Assembly (NCBI RefSeq): GCF_032362555.1
Contig: NC_083513.1
Location: forward strand, 1,612,001-1,676,000
DNA from: Amyelois transitella
Lineage: Eukaryota > Arthropoda > Insecta > Lepidoptera > Pyralidae
Reading direction: 5' to 3'
Length of the DNA: 64,000 nucleotides
Numbering within the stretch: position 1 is the first letter of the stretch; every line of letters begins with the position of its first letter. This document shows, one piece after another, positions 33,461 through 46,400 of the stretch. A program made the position numbers and the translations under genes. The notes under the pieces were generated by a model. The model was not told the DNA's origin and searched no databases. It saw only the letters and a list, made by a program, of their open reading frames with translations.

Positions 33461-35430
33461 TTATTTACTCATGTTTTTTCTGATGTCCACCGAGCATAGC
33501 TCGGTCACCCAGGTACTATATATTTAAGGGAGGGAATAGAGGAAAGGAAGTGACTACTACTGTATAAGTTCAGATTATGACCAGCTTTAAGTGTAAGTGG
33601 GATTTCAGATGATGGTCGGTACAAAAGCCCCAATATTTATTTTATTAAAAACAAATTTTAAGAGACAAAATTACCATCCACAGCAACGCACAGTGGTTCA
33701 CTGTGCTAACCTTTATAAGACGGTTCTCTCTGTTCTCATAAAAAACAACATAACCTATTCCTTATTCAAGTTTATGTGAAGATCAATAGATGAATTCCCT
33801 TTTGCAAATCTTACGGTGACTTAAACTTGAAAATTATGTGCAATCGATTATTTTCCAGTCTGAAAAATTCCTGTGACAAATGCGCTACAATCTTTTTGTT
33901 TTTGAACCTAAGTGACGATCTCTTTATTATAAATGCCTGTAAATTGTCGGGCGCCTTAAGTACTACATATTTAACTTAGCGAGTTTGTTACTGACGACTT
34001 TTTATTTTAATTAATTCCTTGGAATCTATACACAAAATTTTGCGACAGCCGGACATTGTTTTAGTTTTAAAATAACTACTCAGCCATTTTGTATTTTGGA
34101 TGACGTCACTAAGTTAATCTTACCACTCAAACAATGTTTCCATTTTACTTTATGTGATGTTCTGCCAAACAAGAATTCATTGAAATATAATATTGTCTTA
34201 AATAGCTTTCACAAATTTAATAGTTGACCTGTAAATTTATGGTTTGGATTGCATGATGGTTGTATGTGATATCATTATCATACATGGCCGTTTTTATAAA
34301 TCAATTTTTTTTTAAATTTTGTGGGCTATTTTGAACACTTTGTTTCACAACGTTGACCTTACATTTACGTTGTATATTTACTTCTCTTTTTGAGTTGGTC
34401 TTATATCTTTTTCTTTCGTCTATTACACGATGTATAACGCTCAAAATGTGTAATCGGCATTACAAATAATAGTTTACATTATTTTGTTATGGATTTGTGT
34501 ATTTTACTAATATTTTATGTACCTAATTATTGTTTTTAAAATGTATTCGATTTTATACAAATAAATTCAATAAACATTATTTGTGTTTATATTTTTATCT
34601 TCAATGGACTAGAAATTAATTAAGAAAAATAACGCCATTAGCTTTTATCATTTTGAATTTCATACTACATTACCAGAATAATTTTAATTATAGAACCGGA
34701 AGGTATAAAAAGGTCTTCACTGTTATATAATATTTCATTCTATATTAATGGTGCTTCTACCATATTCTTGGGAATTTGCCAATGATTTATCAAAATTTGG
34801 GCCGGATTCAGTTCAAAGTATTTTATAAAATATTGAATTTTTAAATAAATTTTGACTGGATAAGTGGAGTAGGTATGACTGGATGAGTGGAGTAGGTACT
34901 AAGTATTGGTTAAAAATGTTGATTTATGAAAGCAATAATGTTTTTTAGATCTTAGATTTTTGCAAGCTTTTTATGTTTCTTAGTCAGATGATTTGAACGT
35001 ACTTGATTAAACCGTGGGTTCAAACCAAAAACAATTAAAATGTGGGTTCGGTGCCGAACTTTGGCATAATTCATACCTTACCTGCTCTTGGTAACAGGCC
35101 AAAAAAAATCTACGCAAAATAAATAATTCTCAATGCGGCCCTGTACAACAGATAAATCGTTGAAGATCAAATCTCGGGAACTGTTCACTGTCAATGTTGG
35201 CCAATACGTCCATCCGGATTTTTTCTAGATTACTTGCGACTGAAATATATTTAGTACTTATTACAGTTGATAGCGCGACGTACAAAGGTAACGAAAAGAG
35301 TCGCAAATAACTTTTGAATTAACTTATTTCAAAATATTAAGTTTTTTTTTTGTTAAATAAAGAATAAATTTTTAGCCGGTGTTCTAATTTAAAAAACAAA
35401 TTCGAAACTATGCATTTCAAATAAAAAAAA

Positions 35431-36587
35431 ATGGATGTACAAGACAATTTAGTGAACAGCATAGTGGATTTATACAAAGATGGTAATTGGAAAGAGATCG
35501 TTGACAGCTACCATGACCATCCGGATAGGAACAAGGTGTTATGGGTGTTTCCCACTGAAGAAAACCTGAAGTTTATTAACCAGTGTTTGTTGGAGTTACA
35601 CTGTAGTCAGATTCTGAGTATCGGATGCGGTTGTGGACTGTTGGAGTGGATCATCAATAAGTTTACAGGTAAACAAACTTTTCATAGGCCATTCCTGTAT
35701 TCTGGCTATTCACGAAATTTGATTGGTGTATCTTCTATCTTATCGGTGAACTGAGAGAGATATTAATAAGATGATCCTTGTTTTTGAATAGTCCCTCTGG
35801 CCATTTGTGTTGGTTTCAATGCCCGCTTGACCGCTTACTAAGGTGTTGGGAAAAGATTTTACAATTTTTATCACGTTTACCTTGTGGACCAACTGATATG
35901 AACAACTTATCTTTTTTGCGTGATGGAAGCTTTAGGAAATTTTAAATTTTACGAGTTGGTAACACTTCTGACATTTGATTGCCACCTACATAATCTACAG
36001 AAAGATTTAATTTATGCGCCGGATTATTAACAAAAAAGTACTTTTTTATGTCGTCTACTCAAAATATCATTTGATATGTATCATTTATGTGCCCACTTTC
36101 TTCAAGGCTTTAACCTAGTAACTCTTAATTTACGTAGGTATAAATTTCGGCTTCCCTGAGTGTACACGTTCGCAGTCAAATTTAAAAAAATTGTATGATT
36201 GAAATATATTTTAATTTTCTAGGACTGCCAGTAACAGGAGTAGAAGTAGACAGCGCCTGGTGGCACTGTAAATACGCCCCGCCCACATTTATACCCCTCC
36301 TGCTCACTCCTGAAGAAATAAATGAGGACGTCATCAATTTACTGCAAAGTGGGATAGAGACGGCACTATTATTTTGCTATTTTAACAACAGACCTGCATT
36401 TGAAGAGTATATTAAGCATTACTCTGGAAATGTGATGATTATTATTGGTCCTGGATATGGGAAAGGCGTTCATACAGATCCGAAGCCTTTTGGAGACGTA
36501 AGCAATGACTGGCAGCTATACAAATGGCAAGAAGTGCGAAATAGCCAAGATTTTATTGTTTTTTATCAAAAGATCTCTAAAAATTGA
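35431..36587 (+). CDS. Methyltransferase-like protein, 2 exons
   Basis: Small (200-residue) protein with a Rossmann-type SAM-binding signature; the gene is not recognised by name. Exons 35431-35668 and 36223-36587, joined in phase 1. After a helical N-terminus, residues 61-73 read ILSIGCGCGLLEW, a motif I glycine loop. About 20 residues later GVEVDSAWW supplies the acidic residue usual at the end of strand 2. The second half has TALLFCYFNNRPAFEEYI and MIIIGPGYGKGVHTDP, plausible strand-4 and strand-5 regions. No substrate motif such as NPPY or DPPY is seen. The start codon follows an A-rich leader. It is convergent with the 1110-residue zinc-finger gene, with stop codons 106 bp apart. Substrate unknown; the methyltransferase fold is inference from motif I. 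Confidence 0.82.
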
Positions 36588-36637
36588 TTTGAAATTGTAA
36601 TCATTCCATTAGAAAAACAAGGCTAAAGTGTATGAAC

Positions 36638-36649
36638 AATAAATTTAAT
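36638..36649. terminator. Abutting convergent poly(A) signals
   Basis: AATAAATTTAAT: AATAAA on plus (36638-36643) for the methyltransferase-like gene touches ATTAAA on minus (complement of 36644-36649) for the zinc-finger gene. Confidence 0.55.
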
Positions 36650-36693
36650 TGATAATTAACAGTCTTTTTCTTATCCTTTATAATAAACATAAA

Positions 36694-39600
36694 TTAATTC
36701 TTCATTAATTCTATATTTTTTACATTAATCTTATTAGTACGCACTCGTACAGATGTATTCATCATAGGATCTTTCTTTCCTTGAATGAAATTCGGGAAAT
36801 CATTACTGCTATTATCATGAGAGCCAGATTCTATGTTTTCTTTTTGATTCACAATAGGAACTTCAGTCACAATTCTATTCATTTCATTAACTGGTACATC
36901 TTGTATATTATTCGATGGAATATCATTTTCTAAGAAATGAAAATCATTGTGCATAAGATATAATGATTCTAGAGGGAGAAGATTCATGTCAAATCGAGGC
37001 AGTAGTTTGTTGTCGTCAGAATTATCGTCTATTTCGATGACATCATTTTGTTGGTCGTCTACTGAGACTTCAGGTAAACCTACCGCAGAGAGGTCTAAAT
37101 GTCCTGAGTATTGTTCCCCGATAATATTATCTATTAAATACTGGTCTAAAATAGGTGTGTTTGCCGCATTGTTGTTCATTGCTAAGTTATAAAACGAGTC
37201 GGATTTAACCTCGTTTTTAATGTTTTTATGTATATCTTCTAAGGGTGGTGAAGCTTTGTATTCTCTGCTCATAGCTTGTATGTTTGCGTTGCACATTCTT
37301 TCTAGGCTAGGCGACTGCGTATTCTGCTTTATAGTAGTTTCAAGTTTTATGTAACTCGGATCGTTGTTCTGAATTTTTTGTGGCGGCGGAAGTAACGTTA
37401 TTGAATTGACATTTCTCTGTTGATTAAAAGTGAACATTTGGGATTCATTATTCATGCCGTTTGCTTCTTCCGTAGGGGCAGTGTCACTCATCATGGTTTC
37501 TTGAGGGTATGTCATGATATTACTAGGAGACTCGCTTAGTTCCGGTTCTGGTTGTAACTGCATGAACTGTGTCGCAATCAGATTGTTAAAAGTCACAGGG
37601 TTACCGAGTCCGAATCTCTCGTTATCCTCCAATCTTTTGAAAGCCATTTTCTGTTGTGAATGAAACATGTTTTCTTCGTCAGGCCCTTTTAATATAAGAT
37701 TGCTTTTTACTGATATTTTGGGCTTTTTTCTTGGTACACCATCTTGTTCGTTAGATATATTGACTGGCGAGTTGCTTGACGATGGTACCGGCAGTATTTG
37801 AGTTGGTTTTATGATCGGACCGGTAACTTTGATCATGGGAAGTGATATTTTATCAACTGATGTGAGCATGGTGCTACTGTTGCACACAGATATTTGTGGT
37901 ACATGAGGTAACCTTATTGGGAAATTGCTCATTATGCTATTATTTATACTGCTTGCTATGGAAGACTCACTATTTGGTATAGAATTCACACTACTGTTCT
38001 GTAATAATGTTTGCTCTGCCACAGTCGTACTTAAATACTCATGCAAATTTGGTTCAAAGCTCATAGACAATGGAATCTGTGAAAACTGATGCCTATTCAT
38101 AATTGTGTTATCTGAAGTTTCAGATATACCACAGTCAGAATTATTCTCATCTTTGCTTAAATCTGTAACCATTGCTTGAGTATTATAATTAGCTGTTTCA
38201 CTACCACTTGTTGAAGGAGCACAATAGCTTTTCGAGTAATCTTGTGGCATACTTTCAGAGAGACTATCACAGTCGTAGACTTCTATAGGTATTGTGTTTA
38301 CGGTTTTGGGGCTGTCCCCTTTGTTTTTATCTTGAGAATCACTTTCGTTTGCTGATTTCTCTACTGTTTCACTTGGGATGTTCCAGCTAGGCTTGTTAGC
38401 TTTGCGAGTCATTTCTATTAACAGTTGTATACCTTCTTTATCTGTGTGTGTAGTTAAGTGTAGGACATACTTATCTTTGTTGACGCTTTTGAACTGGCAG
38501 TACGGACAGCGGTGAATATCCCCGGATATGTTGGGATGTTTGGAGATCATGTGGGACGTGAAGACGGTGGACTGTATGCACGAGTACGGGCAGAACTTGC
38601 ATTGGTACATGCCTTCGTTTGTGTGCATCTTTTTGTGGCGCCGCAGCGCGTTGTGATCAGCTGACTTGTAAGGGCATTGATCGCATAAATATGGTTTGTC
38701 ACCTGAAAGTTTTAGATGTAGTATGTCATCAAATCAGTTTGTATAGTGTGGAATTATGGATCTTATTTATTGAAACCTACTTATAGCTACAATAGGGCAC
38801 AGTATTTTGATTAAATTTTGCACATACACTAGTCTTTGGTTAGGTTTAGTCTAACAAAGGCTAAAAAAAGTATTAAACAATAAAATGTTTTTATAAAAAA
38901 TAGATAACCTGTATGTAGTCGCGAATGGCGTATTAATTCATGATTTCTAGCTGTGGCATAGTTACATTCCGGGCATTTGAACGGCTTCACTTTCTCGTGT
39001 ACCGTGGCTACGTGGGCCTGCACCCTCTTCTCGCTGTTGAAAGCCAGCTGGCAAATGGGACAGTGGACCGGATTTGTTTCCTTCTTGTGATACAACTTGT
39101 GTTTAGATAGTTGGTTCATATTCTTAAATGCCTTTGAACATATGGGACCTGAAATTGATGAGTAAAGTGAGTCTAAGTAAATGCTTTTAGTAAATAATGC
39201 AATAAATATTAAATACTAGAGACTGCTTGCGCAAAAGTAGAATTTATAAATATAAACTTTCTTTTCTTTCAAACATACGAACGGGATCAAAATCTGTCCA
39301 GAACTATCCGAGATAAGCGCATACATAACATACAGAAAGAAAATATGTAGTAAAGTGATAGTGATGAACTTGATATACAAAAGAAAAAGATATTGTTACT
39401 TTAAAGTAAAAACAGGATAATCATAACACTGAGTAGTGATTTGAAACTCTAAAGAGCATCTGTGGTCAAATTGGTAGGGTGGCACATGTTCAAGTCTCAC
39501 CAACGTCATGTACTAATGACTATTTTCGAAGTTATGTACATTAGTTTGAATACTAACCAATGCTCTTTTAAGGTGAGGGAAAACATTGTGAGGAAACCTG

Positions 39601-40861
39601 CACATTCAGCCAACTGGATGTGTAACCATGATCAATCAAATATGGGTTAGTTTTATCTGCTGTTAGATGGTAGTTACTTCATGTAAAAACTGACTCACCC
39701 AATCTAGGATTCATGGTCAGGACTAAAGCCAGGAGGAAGAAGAGTGATTTGATACTTTAAAAAAGTTGTAAACTTACAGATATGAGCATGAACATTCTTG
39801 TGAGATTTCATGTGGATGTTGAGAAGCCTATATTTTTTGTATGTCTTGTAGCCACAGATCTCACAAGTGGGTAGTTCCATGTCCACTTCATGCACCTTCC
39901 ACAGATGGGTGTGCAAAGCCTCCGCAGCCAGTAAGACTTTGCCACACTCTGGACACACCAATTTTCCATTTTGGTGACATTTTCTGTGATATGCGAGTTT
40001 TGCATCAGTTTTTAAACGAATGTGGCATCCAGCCACTGAGCACAAAGTCCCCTTATCTTTTAAACTATCAACTTTCTCAGATGTATCTTTATTTTCAGTT
40101 GGTTGAGTTGCTTCCAAGCTGTCTTTAGAAGGAGCAACAAGTTTACCGCTATCTGATGTGACATGAGGTTGAATGGATGATATCAAGTCTGGAGTGACAT
40201 TGGATACTTGTATCACATTACACTGAGTACTTGAACTATCTGTTAACTTAACATACTGAGTGGAAACTTCGTTGGTATAGACAATGTTGATGCTTGCCTC
40301 CTGAATAATTTCCTTAGGATCTACCTTCTCAAAGTTAGGGGTACTCATCTTGTTGAGTTCATCAACTGATATAAAAGCCACACCTTTAGGTAGATCACTA
40401 TTAGCATTCACAATGTCTGGAATAATTTCGATAACTTGAGGCATTTTAACATCCGACATGTCTGATTTTAATGGGGCTTTAGGTGGAGATTCAGTTTTAG
40501 TTTCCTTCTTTTTTAGTTTAGCATTTTTCAAAGCTATTTGGACTAAACTCTTGACCATTTTCTTCACATCTTTTACACCCATTTTGTGGTGGCTCCTCAG
40601 ATGCGTTCTCAGAGTTTCTTCAGCTTCAAATACACTGGTGCAACCTGGACAAGGAATTTGAATGTTGTCCGCTAGACCATTACTTTTAGCCAAGTCTGGG
40701 TGTTCAGTGAACAAGTGGAACTTTATGTCGTCCTCAGCCAGCGCCATGTATGGACAAGCCTCGCACTGGAAGAAAGCCGTGGAGCCCACGGACTTCTCCT
40801 CGTAAGACATGACCTTCTCATTGGGCACCAGTGGTTTTGCCTCATTGTTGATTTTATTCAT
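36694..40861 (-). CDS. 1110-residue C2H2 zinc-finger protein, 3 exons
   Basis: Probable transcription regulator; family name not recognised. Exons 39778-40861, 38909-39148 and 36694-38702. Eleven C2H2 fingers occur in groups: two near the N-terminus (FQCEACPYMA at about residue 31; IPCPGCTSVF at about 69), then after a 170-residue linker CSVAGCHIRL, LVCPECGKVL, PTCEICGYKT, HICPICSKAF (split by intron 1), VHCPICQLAF, FKCPECNYAT, YLCDQCPYKS, YQCKFCPYSC and HRCPYCQFKS. Several have the CxxCxY form seen in ZNF/REST-type proteins. The C-terminal 550 residues are Ser/Asn-rich and acidic, apparently disordered, with a hydrophobic patch (PLESLYLMHNDFHFLEND) that could be an activation or docking segment. 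It is head-to-head with TMEM258, 0.9 kb apart. An S4 repeat fills most of intron 1. Confidence 0.9.
39455..39745 (+). repeat. S4 repeat, copy 1
   Basis: GGTGAGGGAAAACATTGTGA, GGAAACCTGCACATTCAGCC, AACTGGATGTGTAACCATGA and CTGACTCACCCAATCTAGGA match 51395-51600. The 5' part (GGTCAAATTGGTAGGGTGGC) is reminiscent of a tRNA-derived head. Confidence 0.7.
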
Positions 40862-41651
40862 CTTGGTTGATGAAGTCCGGTAATGTGAAAGCTTAAAGAG
40901 ATAATATTATTCACTAGTTTATTTCATTTTATGATGAAAATTTGAATAAGAGTCTATTTCAATTTATAAAAATCAGCTGTAAACACACAACCCTTTATTT
41001 ATAGCTAGTGAAGTGACAGTAATATTACCAACTCCTTAAAAATATATACCGTAACAATTAGATTACCTAGCAATTAAATAAAGTATGATGCAAACTTATT
41101 TATAAATCGTTGACTTTTTGAAATAAATAAATTGATACGATATTTTCTGAACTTACTAAGAAAATATTAATTTAAGTTTATCACCTTTTTACTGTGTATT
41201 TTGTTTCATATTGCGTTTTGGTTGTAACTAAGCTTTAGACTTTGCATTTGTTAATTAACTAAAGTTTACTAATTCAACTACAGAAAAGTCTTGGGTCAGT
41301 ACAATAATAAAACATATTTTTTAGTTTATAATTTAGTTTAGTATTATTCTCAAGTTAATTATTTATGTCTCATAAGTCATACTTCACAGTAAAGCAATCA
41401 ATATTTTTTTAATTTGTAATTTATTGTTTATAAGTTAAATAAAGTATTGTCTCAGAAAAAACACCAAACAAACATAATTCTGTCACATTTCAGGCAAAAA
41501 TTATGTAGCTGGACACCCGCTAGAACACCAGTCGTTGTCAACTGTCACCACAGTCATGCTTGACAGTGATATATTAATGTTTTTTTAACGCTGACGAGGT
41601 ACTATAAATGCAAGAGAAGTTGCGAAGAGAAGGCACCAAAAGGAACAAATC

Positions 41652-41680
41652 ATTGGGATTGGCTGTCGCAACGCTATTGG
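41652..41680 (+). promoter_or_regulatory. CCAAT-box cluster in the divergent promoter
   Basis: ATTGG occurs at 41652-41656, 41658-41662 and 41676-41680, i.e. reversed CCAAT boxes, about 105-130 bp upstream of the TMEM258 start codon. The 18-bp spacing of the last two resembles NF-Y-type arrangements. A function for either divergent gene is inference. Confidence 0.4.
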
Positions 41681-41784
41681 TCGATTTTTCTCATTTCCAC
41701 ACGTCTCCCTACGCTGTCAATGTCAAATTGAGTCGGTGTTTTGCTGGTGCAGTATTTTGTTGAATTTGGATAAAATATATAAAA

Positions 41785-42111
41785 ATGAGTGTAAGATTGT
41801 TAACTATAACTTTTTCACGAAAGTAGAATTTTGTTCTAGGACGTAGTACTTATAGTATTTGTTTATTTCAGCTGGAAATAGAATCCATGGTCCGTTATGC
41901 TTCGCCCATCAACCCGGCGATATTTCCACACCTAACTCTACTCCTACTCGGAAGCGGCATCTTCTTCACGGCCTGGTTTTTCGTTTATGAAGTCACTAGT
42001 ACCAAAATGTCTAGAGATCTGTTCAAAGAACTGCTCTTATCGCTGGTCGCTGCATTGTTTTCTGGATTTGGTATCCTGTTTCTTCTGCTTTGGGTAGGCA
42101 TATATGTTTGA
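41785..42111 (+). CDS. Tmem258: TMEM258 (oligosaccharyltransferase subunit), 2 exons
   Basis: Small ER membrane subunit of the oligosaccharyltransferase complex (N-glycosylation); the fly orthologue is called Kuduk. Exon 1 codes only Met-Ser (41785-41790); exon 2 is 41872-42111. The product is 81 residues (human 79). [20 protein letters not shown], then [15 protein letters not shown] and [15 protein letters not shown] are near-identical to the vertebrate protein. Two hydrophobic segments lie at about residues 21-42 and 57-80. A poly(A) signal AATAAA is at 42195-42200. Convergent with the channel gene. Confidence 0.97.
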
Positions 42112-43412
42112 TAAACAAATTAATTTTTAAGTTAGTTATCAACGGCGAGCATTCCTTGGGAAGATTTTGTATGAATGAGTGTTTATATTTAAGAAATAAA
42201 GTTTTATTACAAAATAACCTATTTCATTTAATTTTCCTATACAAAAGATTTTTAAAACCTACTAGATACAGGCAATTGTGTAACAAGCTACCCTGCATGA
42301 AACTCTGGCACGGTTATAGAGGTAAAACTGAAGAGAATGGGATTTGGGTTGGTCAATGTAGTATTTTACTGTTGATTATAGATTTAGGTAATATACCTAT
42401 ACTTATAATCAATTTCAAACATGTAAAATTGAATCCTTAGTTATTATATGATCATTAAAATACCTATTACCTATATGTTATTATTAAATAATTAAATATC
42501 TTACATAGTACCTTTTCAGTGAAGTAAGTTTACCTCTTCACAGCCTAACAGTGTGGAGAGTATAGAAATGTCATAAGGTTAATATTCACGCGGATGCAGA
42601 TGCGGGCAAAAGGTAGGGATGATAACTTAAGATTCCCCAAGCAAAAGAAAGGGGTTTGTAAGGACCGAGCATAGCTCAGTCACTCAGGTATAGAAATGAA
42701 ACAAGAATTTTTGGTTTTATTTATTATAACTAGAGTTTATACTTAGGAAATATTTTTGTATACTATTTAAAAAAAACAGGTATTGAACGCAAAGTAAAGT
42801 AACGCACGCAGTTTTCAGGTGCGTTACGTGCGCGTTTAATTAAAATTATAAATAGGTAGTATCTATAATGCAACACCTAAGTTTAAAATCATATATTTTT
42901 CTATAGGCTAATAGATACTTTATTAACTTAATTATTTTATGTAAAAAAAGTTTTTATTTATTAGAACATGAAATGTGTGCTACTACCTGGCTTGAGTTGT
43001 TAATCAAGAGTAAACAAAATGTCAGTACAATAACAAGTTTAACATAAACATTTTATACCTAATGATATCAGTTATAGATATTAACTAAACTTTCATTTTG
43101 ATATGTCATGCATGAATTGTAATAGTCTACAAATAATATGAGTAACCTCTAAATAAGGAAGCAGAAAAATAAACAGTAACAGAAAACTTATTAGGCGATC
43201 CTCAAATAAAACAGTGAATCTAGAAAGCTATAATATGTAACTAAACTCTTCACGAATTGATTAATTTTGGAACATAGGTACTATTTCATTCAATTCAAAT
43301 TAAAAACATTCATTCAAAATTTTAAAAATAAACAGATTTAAATAATTAAGGTTAAGTAGTGAATCCAGGGTGCCAAGCAATTCACATGATGATGAAGTAG
43401 GTAGGTACCTAT
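42112..43412. other. Convergent intergenic region, TMEM258 / channel
   Basis: AT-rich. The only repeat noted is CCGAGCATAGCTCAGTCACT at about 42664, which nearly repeats 33487-33515. No coding frame is recognised. Confidence 0.5.
42195..42200 (+). terminator. poly(A) signal of TMEM258
   Basis: AATAAA followed by GTTTTATT, 84 nt after the TMEM258 stop. Confidence 0.6.
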
Positions 43413-46400
43413 TTAATTGAATGGTCCAGTTTTGTCCCCATCACTAGGTCTTGCTACTCGGACCTCCATGCCCTCCTGGCTCTCCGTGCTTTGTTTCCTC
43501 TTTTCCTTCTCCCGGTACTGCTCATCCAGCAGGACTGTCTCGTGCATCCGCTTCGAGGCGAGGGACTCCACACGCTCGTAGAGAACTGGGGAGGACATCA
43601 CGAAATGCCTGGAAAATAGGCAAGGTTACGTACACGGCATAAAGTTGACTTAGGCTGGTTGTCCATGAGGGCGGAGCGGAGAAGGGAGGAAATATTGACC
43701 AATTGGATTGCAAAAAGATAAAGGACAAAAGACTTTATGCAATCCTATTAATATTTATTTCCTCGCTCGTCGTTCCGTGCAACGGAGGCAGCCTTCAGCA
43801 CAGTGTTATTTAAGACGCGAATATCAAGTAGGGAAGGCAAAGAGCGCTCCATTATCGATAACGATGACATCAGCGCAGACTGCGGACATATTTTAAGTAA
43901 ACTTCACAATAAAAATGTTCGCTCATATGACACCTCCAAGTCTCTTTTTGCGTTTGTGAAAAGAGAGAGACTAACCGGAAATCAGCTTCGTCGAGGCGAT
44001 ACACCTGTGTAATCTCTACTGCGACCACGGAGGCTACTCGTTTCCGGTCTTTCATGATCAGAGCCACCTCGCCGAAGTGAGCGCCGTCTTCCAGGTGGCA
44101 TACCTGGGTAGGCAAAGTAATATTGGAGTCTCGTAATTTACTCCATGATTAAAAAAGTAAACTGAACAAACAAACACCCAATATCATAGGAAGCCGTGCT
44201 TTTAGACACTATTGTTATTTGGTTGAATTTTTATATTATCCTTCAAATATACTCAAATATCTGATTTCGAAGTCCGAAAGCCGGAGGCGAAAACTGAGAC
44301 TAACTACATCTTTTCACTTGCTGCCATCCCTGCATACTTCTTTCGCTTCATCCACATTCATAACTCTCATCGTGTGATCTTGATATGTCCTTTCGCCAGC
44401 ACGTTGATCATGTTACGTTCGTCTTACCAAAAGTACAACGAATAAATAATATCGTCGGGAAGTGACTGGCGTCGGGATGTGACGACCTCACCGCTGGTAC
44501 ATAACGTATTCGATGTAGTGATGAAAGCGAGGTAGAAATCATTGGGGGAGGCCTATTTCAGCAGTGGATGTCCTACGGCTGATAATTATGAAGATGACCT
44601 GAAAATAAACATACCTCAACGCCTTTCAACGAGTATACAGCGACACAACCGTTTGCTATGAAGTACATACAGCTGCCGACGTCCGGGGCACGTACCACTA
44701 GATCATTGGGCAGGTATACCTAAAAGAGAACAATAAGTGCAGATTTTGTGTAGACAGTATTGGTTCGACTTTGGTTTTAAGTCTATAACACCTCGCTGCA
44801 ACTACTAGCAAAGAAATAATGGAATATGTGAAAAAAACGGGGAAAATTATTCACCCTTCCTCCACCTTCAATGATGCTTAAAATAATTATTCCACGCGGA
44901 CGAAGTCGCGGGCACAGCTATTAAATAATAAAGTCATGTTTTAATGTTTGTGGGGTGATACCAATCAAACTACGTAGTTTTTAAGTTTCTAACAGCCTTC
45001 GAAAGTCCTCCCTGTTCGTCCCTTTCATGATAACGTTTGCTAAGAATTTAATGATAGCTCAAACCTCTGGATGCAGACGGCCCAGGATTTCCCCTACCAC
45101 AGCGGCAGGTAGCCCGTTGAAGAGGGACACCTTATTTACCAATTTGTGACAAGTTTGAAGGGTAATCTCGTTGCGGAGTTGTTCTGAAAATGTGTAAGAT
45201 AATTTGTGCGATTTTAACATACATACATATATAAAATCACGCCGCTTTCCCAGAGGATAAGGCAGAGACTACATCTACTATCCACGATTCCTGCATAGGT
45301 ACTTCTTTTTTCGGCAATACAGACCACAATGTCAGGTCATGCATGCATGAGAGTGAAATTAGAACTCAAAGAACACTTCCAATAGATTAAATGCATTTAT
45401 TACGTTAAGTTGACATAGCCAATAGACTCAAAGGACCGTTAATTGTGATTTTGGAAGTGCTATTGCAAATAAGTGTAATTATCGCCCAATACGAATTACG
45501 AATAGCTATGAAGAAAAGGGCCGCGGAGACTTAAAAGTCTTTTAGGCAATTTTAACTTTTCGGTTATAGCATTCCAAATAGAATACCTACGATAAAATTT
45601 ATTTAAACCTACTTTATAATAAAGAGAGCAGTCGAAAAGAAAAGAGCTTTATTAAAAATGAATAATATACCAGATAAGTAGTGAAGGGCGTTGTCCTCTC
45701 GAAAGTACACCTCGTGGAACGTATAGTTGTAGAAGTCGATTACGCGCTTCTTCAACGGGCTGGGAAACTGTTTTTGTCGCATGTACGCCTTAAATTCAAA
45801 TATTTCATGATTGAGTTTTTCATATTATTGGTAAAGTCTGATTCTTTTTCTACGCGTAAGTAATATGTAACAATACGCACCTCAACTTCGTTCATGAGCT
45901 CGTAGTATCGCATGGTCGAGTCGAAATACGTGAAATATACCTTCATCAGGAAAACTGGAATCATATTATTTCATGCTGTTTATACTGACTTGAAATTTCT
46001 TTGAAAGCAAATGTTAAGTTCTAATTCAAAGGCTGGTAAGCGATTCCGTTCGTGATATCACGAGGTTGAGAATTACGGGCACTTTGCATCAGCATCTAAT
46101 TATGCAATTTAGAGAACTTGCCCAGAGGAATAATGCGTAGGGTAAGACACTATAGAACCCATAGGTTTGACATGGTTTTAACAATCGGTGCCATCCAGTA
46201 CGCCAATAAAATAGATAGATGAGGCTTTTTATTGCACCATAGGTACGAGTACCTAAAACATACAAAACAGCACCAAACAGATAGAGATGGCACAAAGGCG
46301 GACTTAACACTAATGCAATCTCTTCGGCGATTATCACACGGCACCGCGCACCGCCGCGGCAGGCGGTGAAGCGGATCTCATGTCGCATAAGCCTCTACTA

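Larger units (their letters stand above)
29706..35430. other. Intergenic region, RING-ZnF to methyltransferase-like gene
   Basis: No further coding exon is recognised. It contains the probable 3' UTR of the RING-ZnF gene to about 30.84 kb, an S3 fragment, an S6 copy, an S2 copy, an S1 fragment and otherwise unremarkable AT-rich DNA. Confidence 0.5.
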
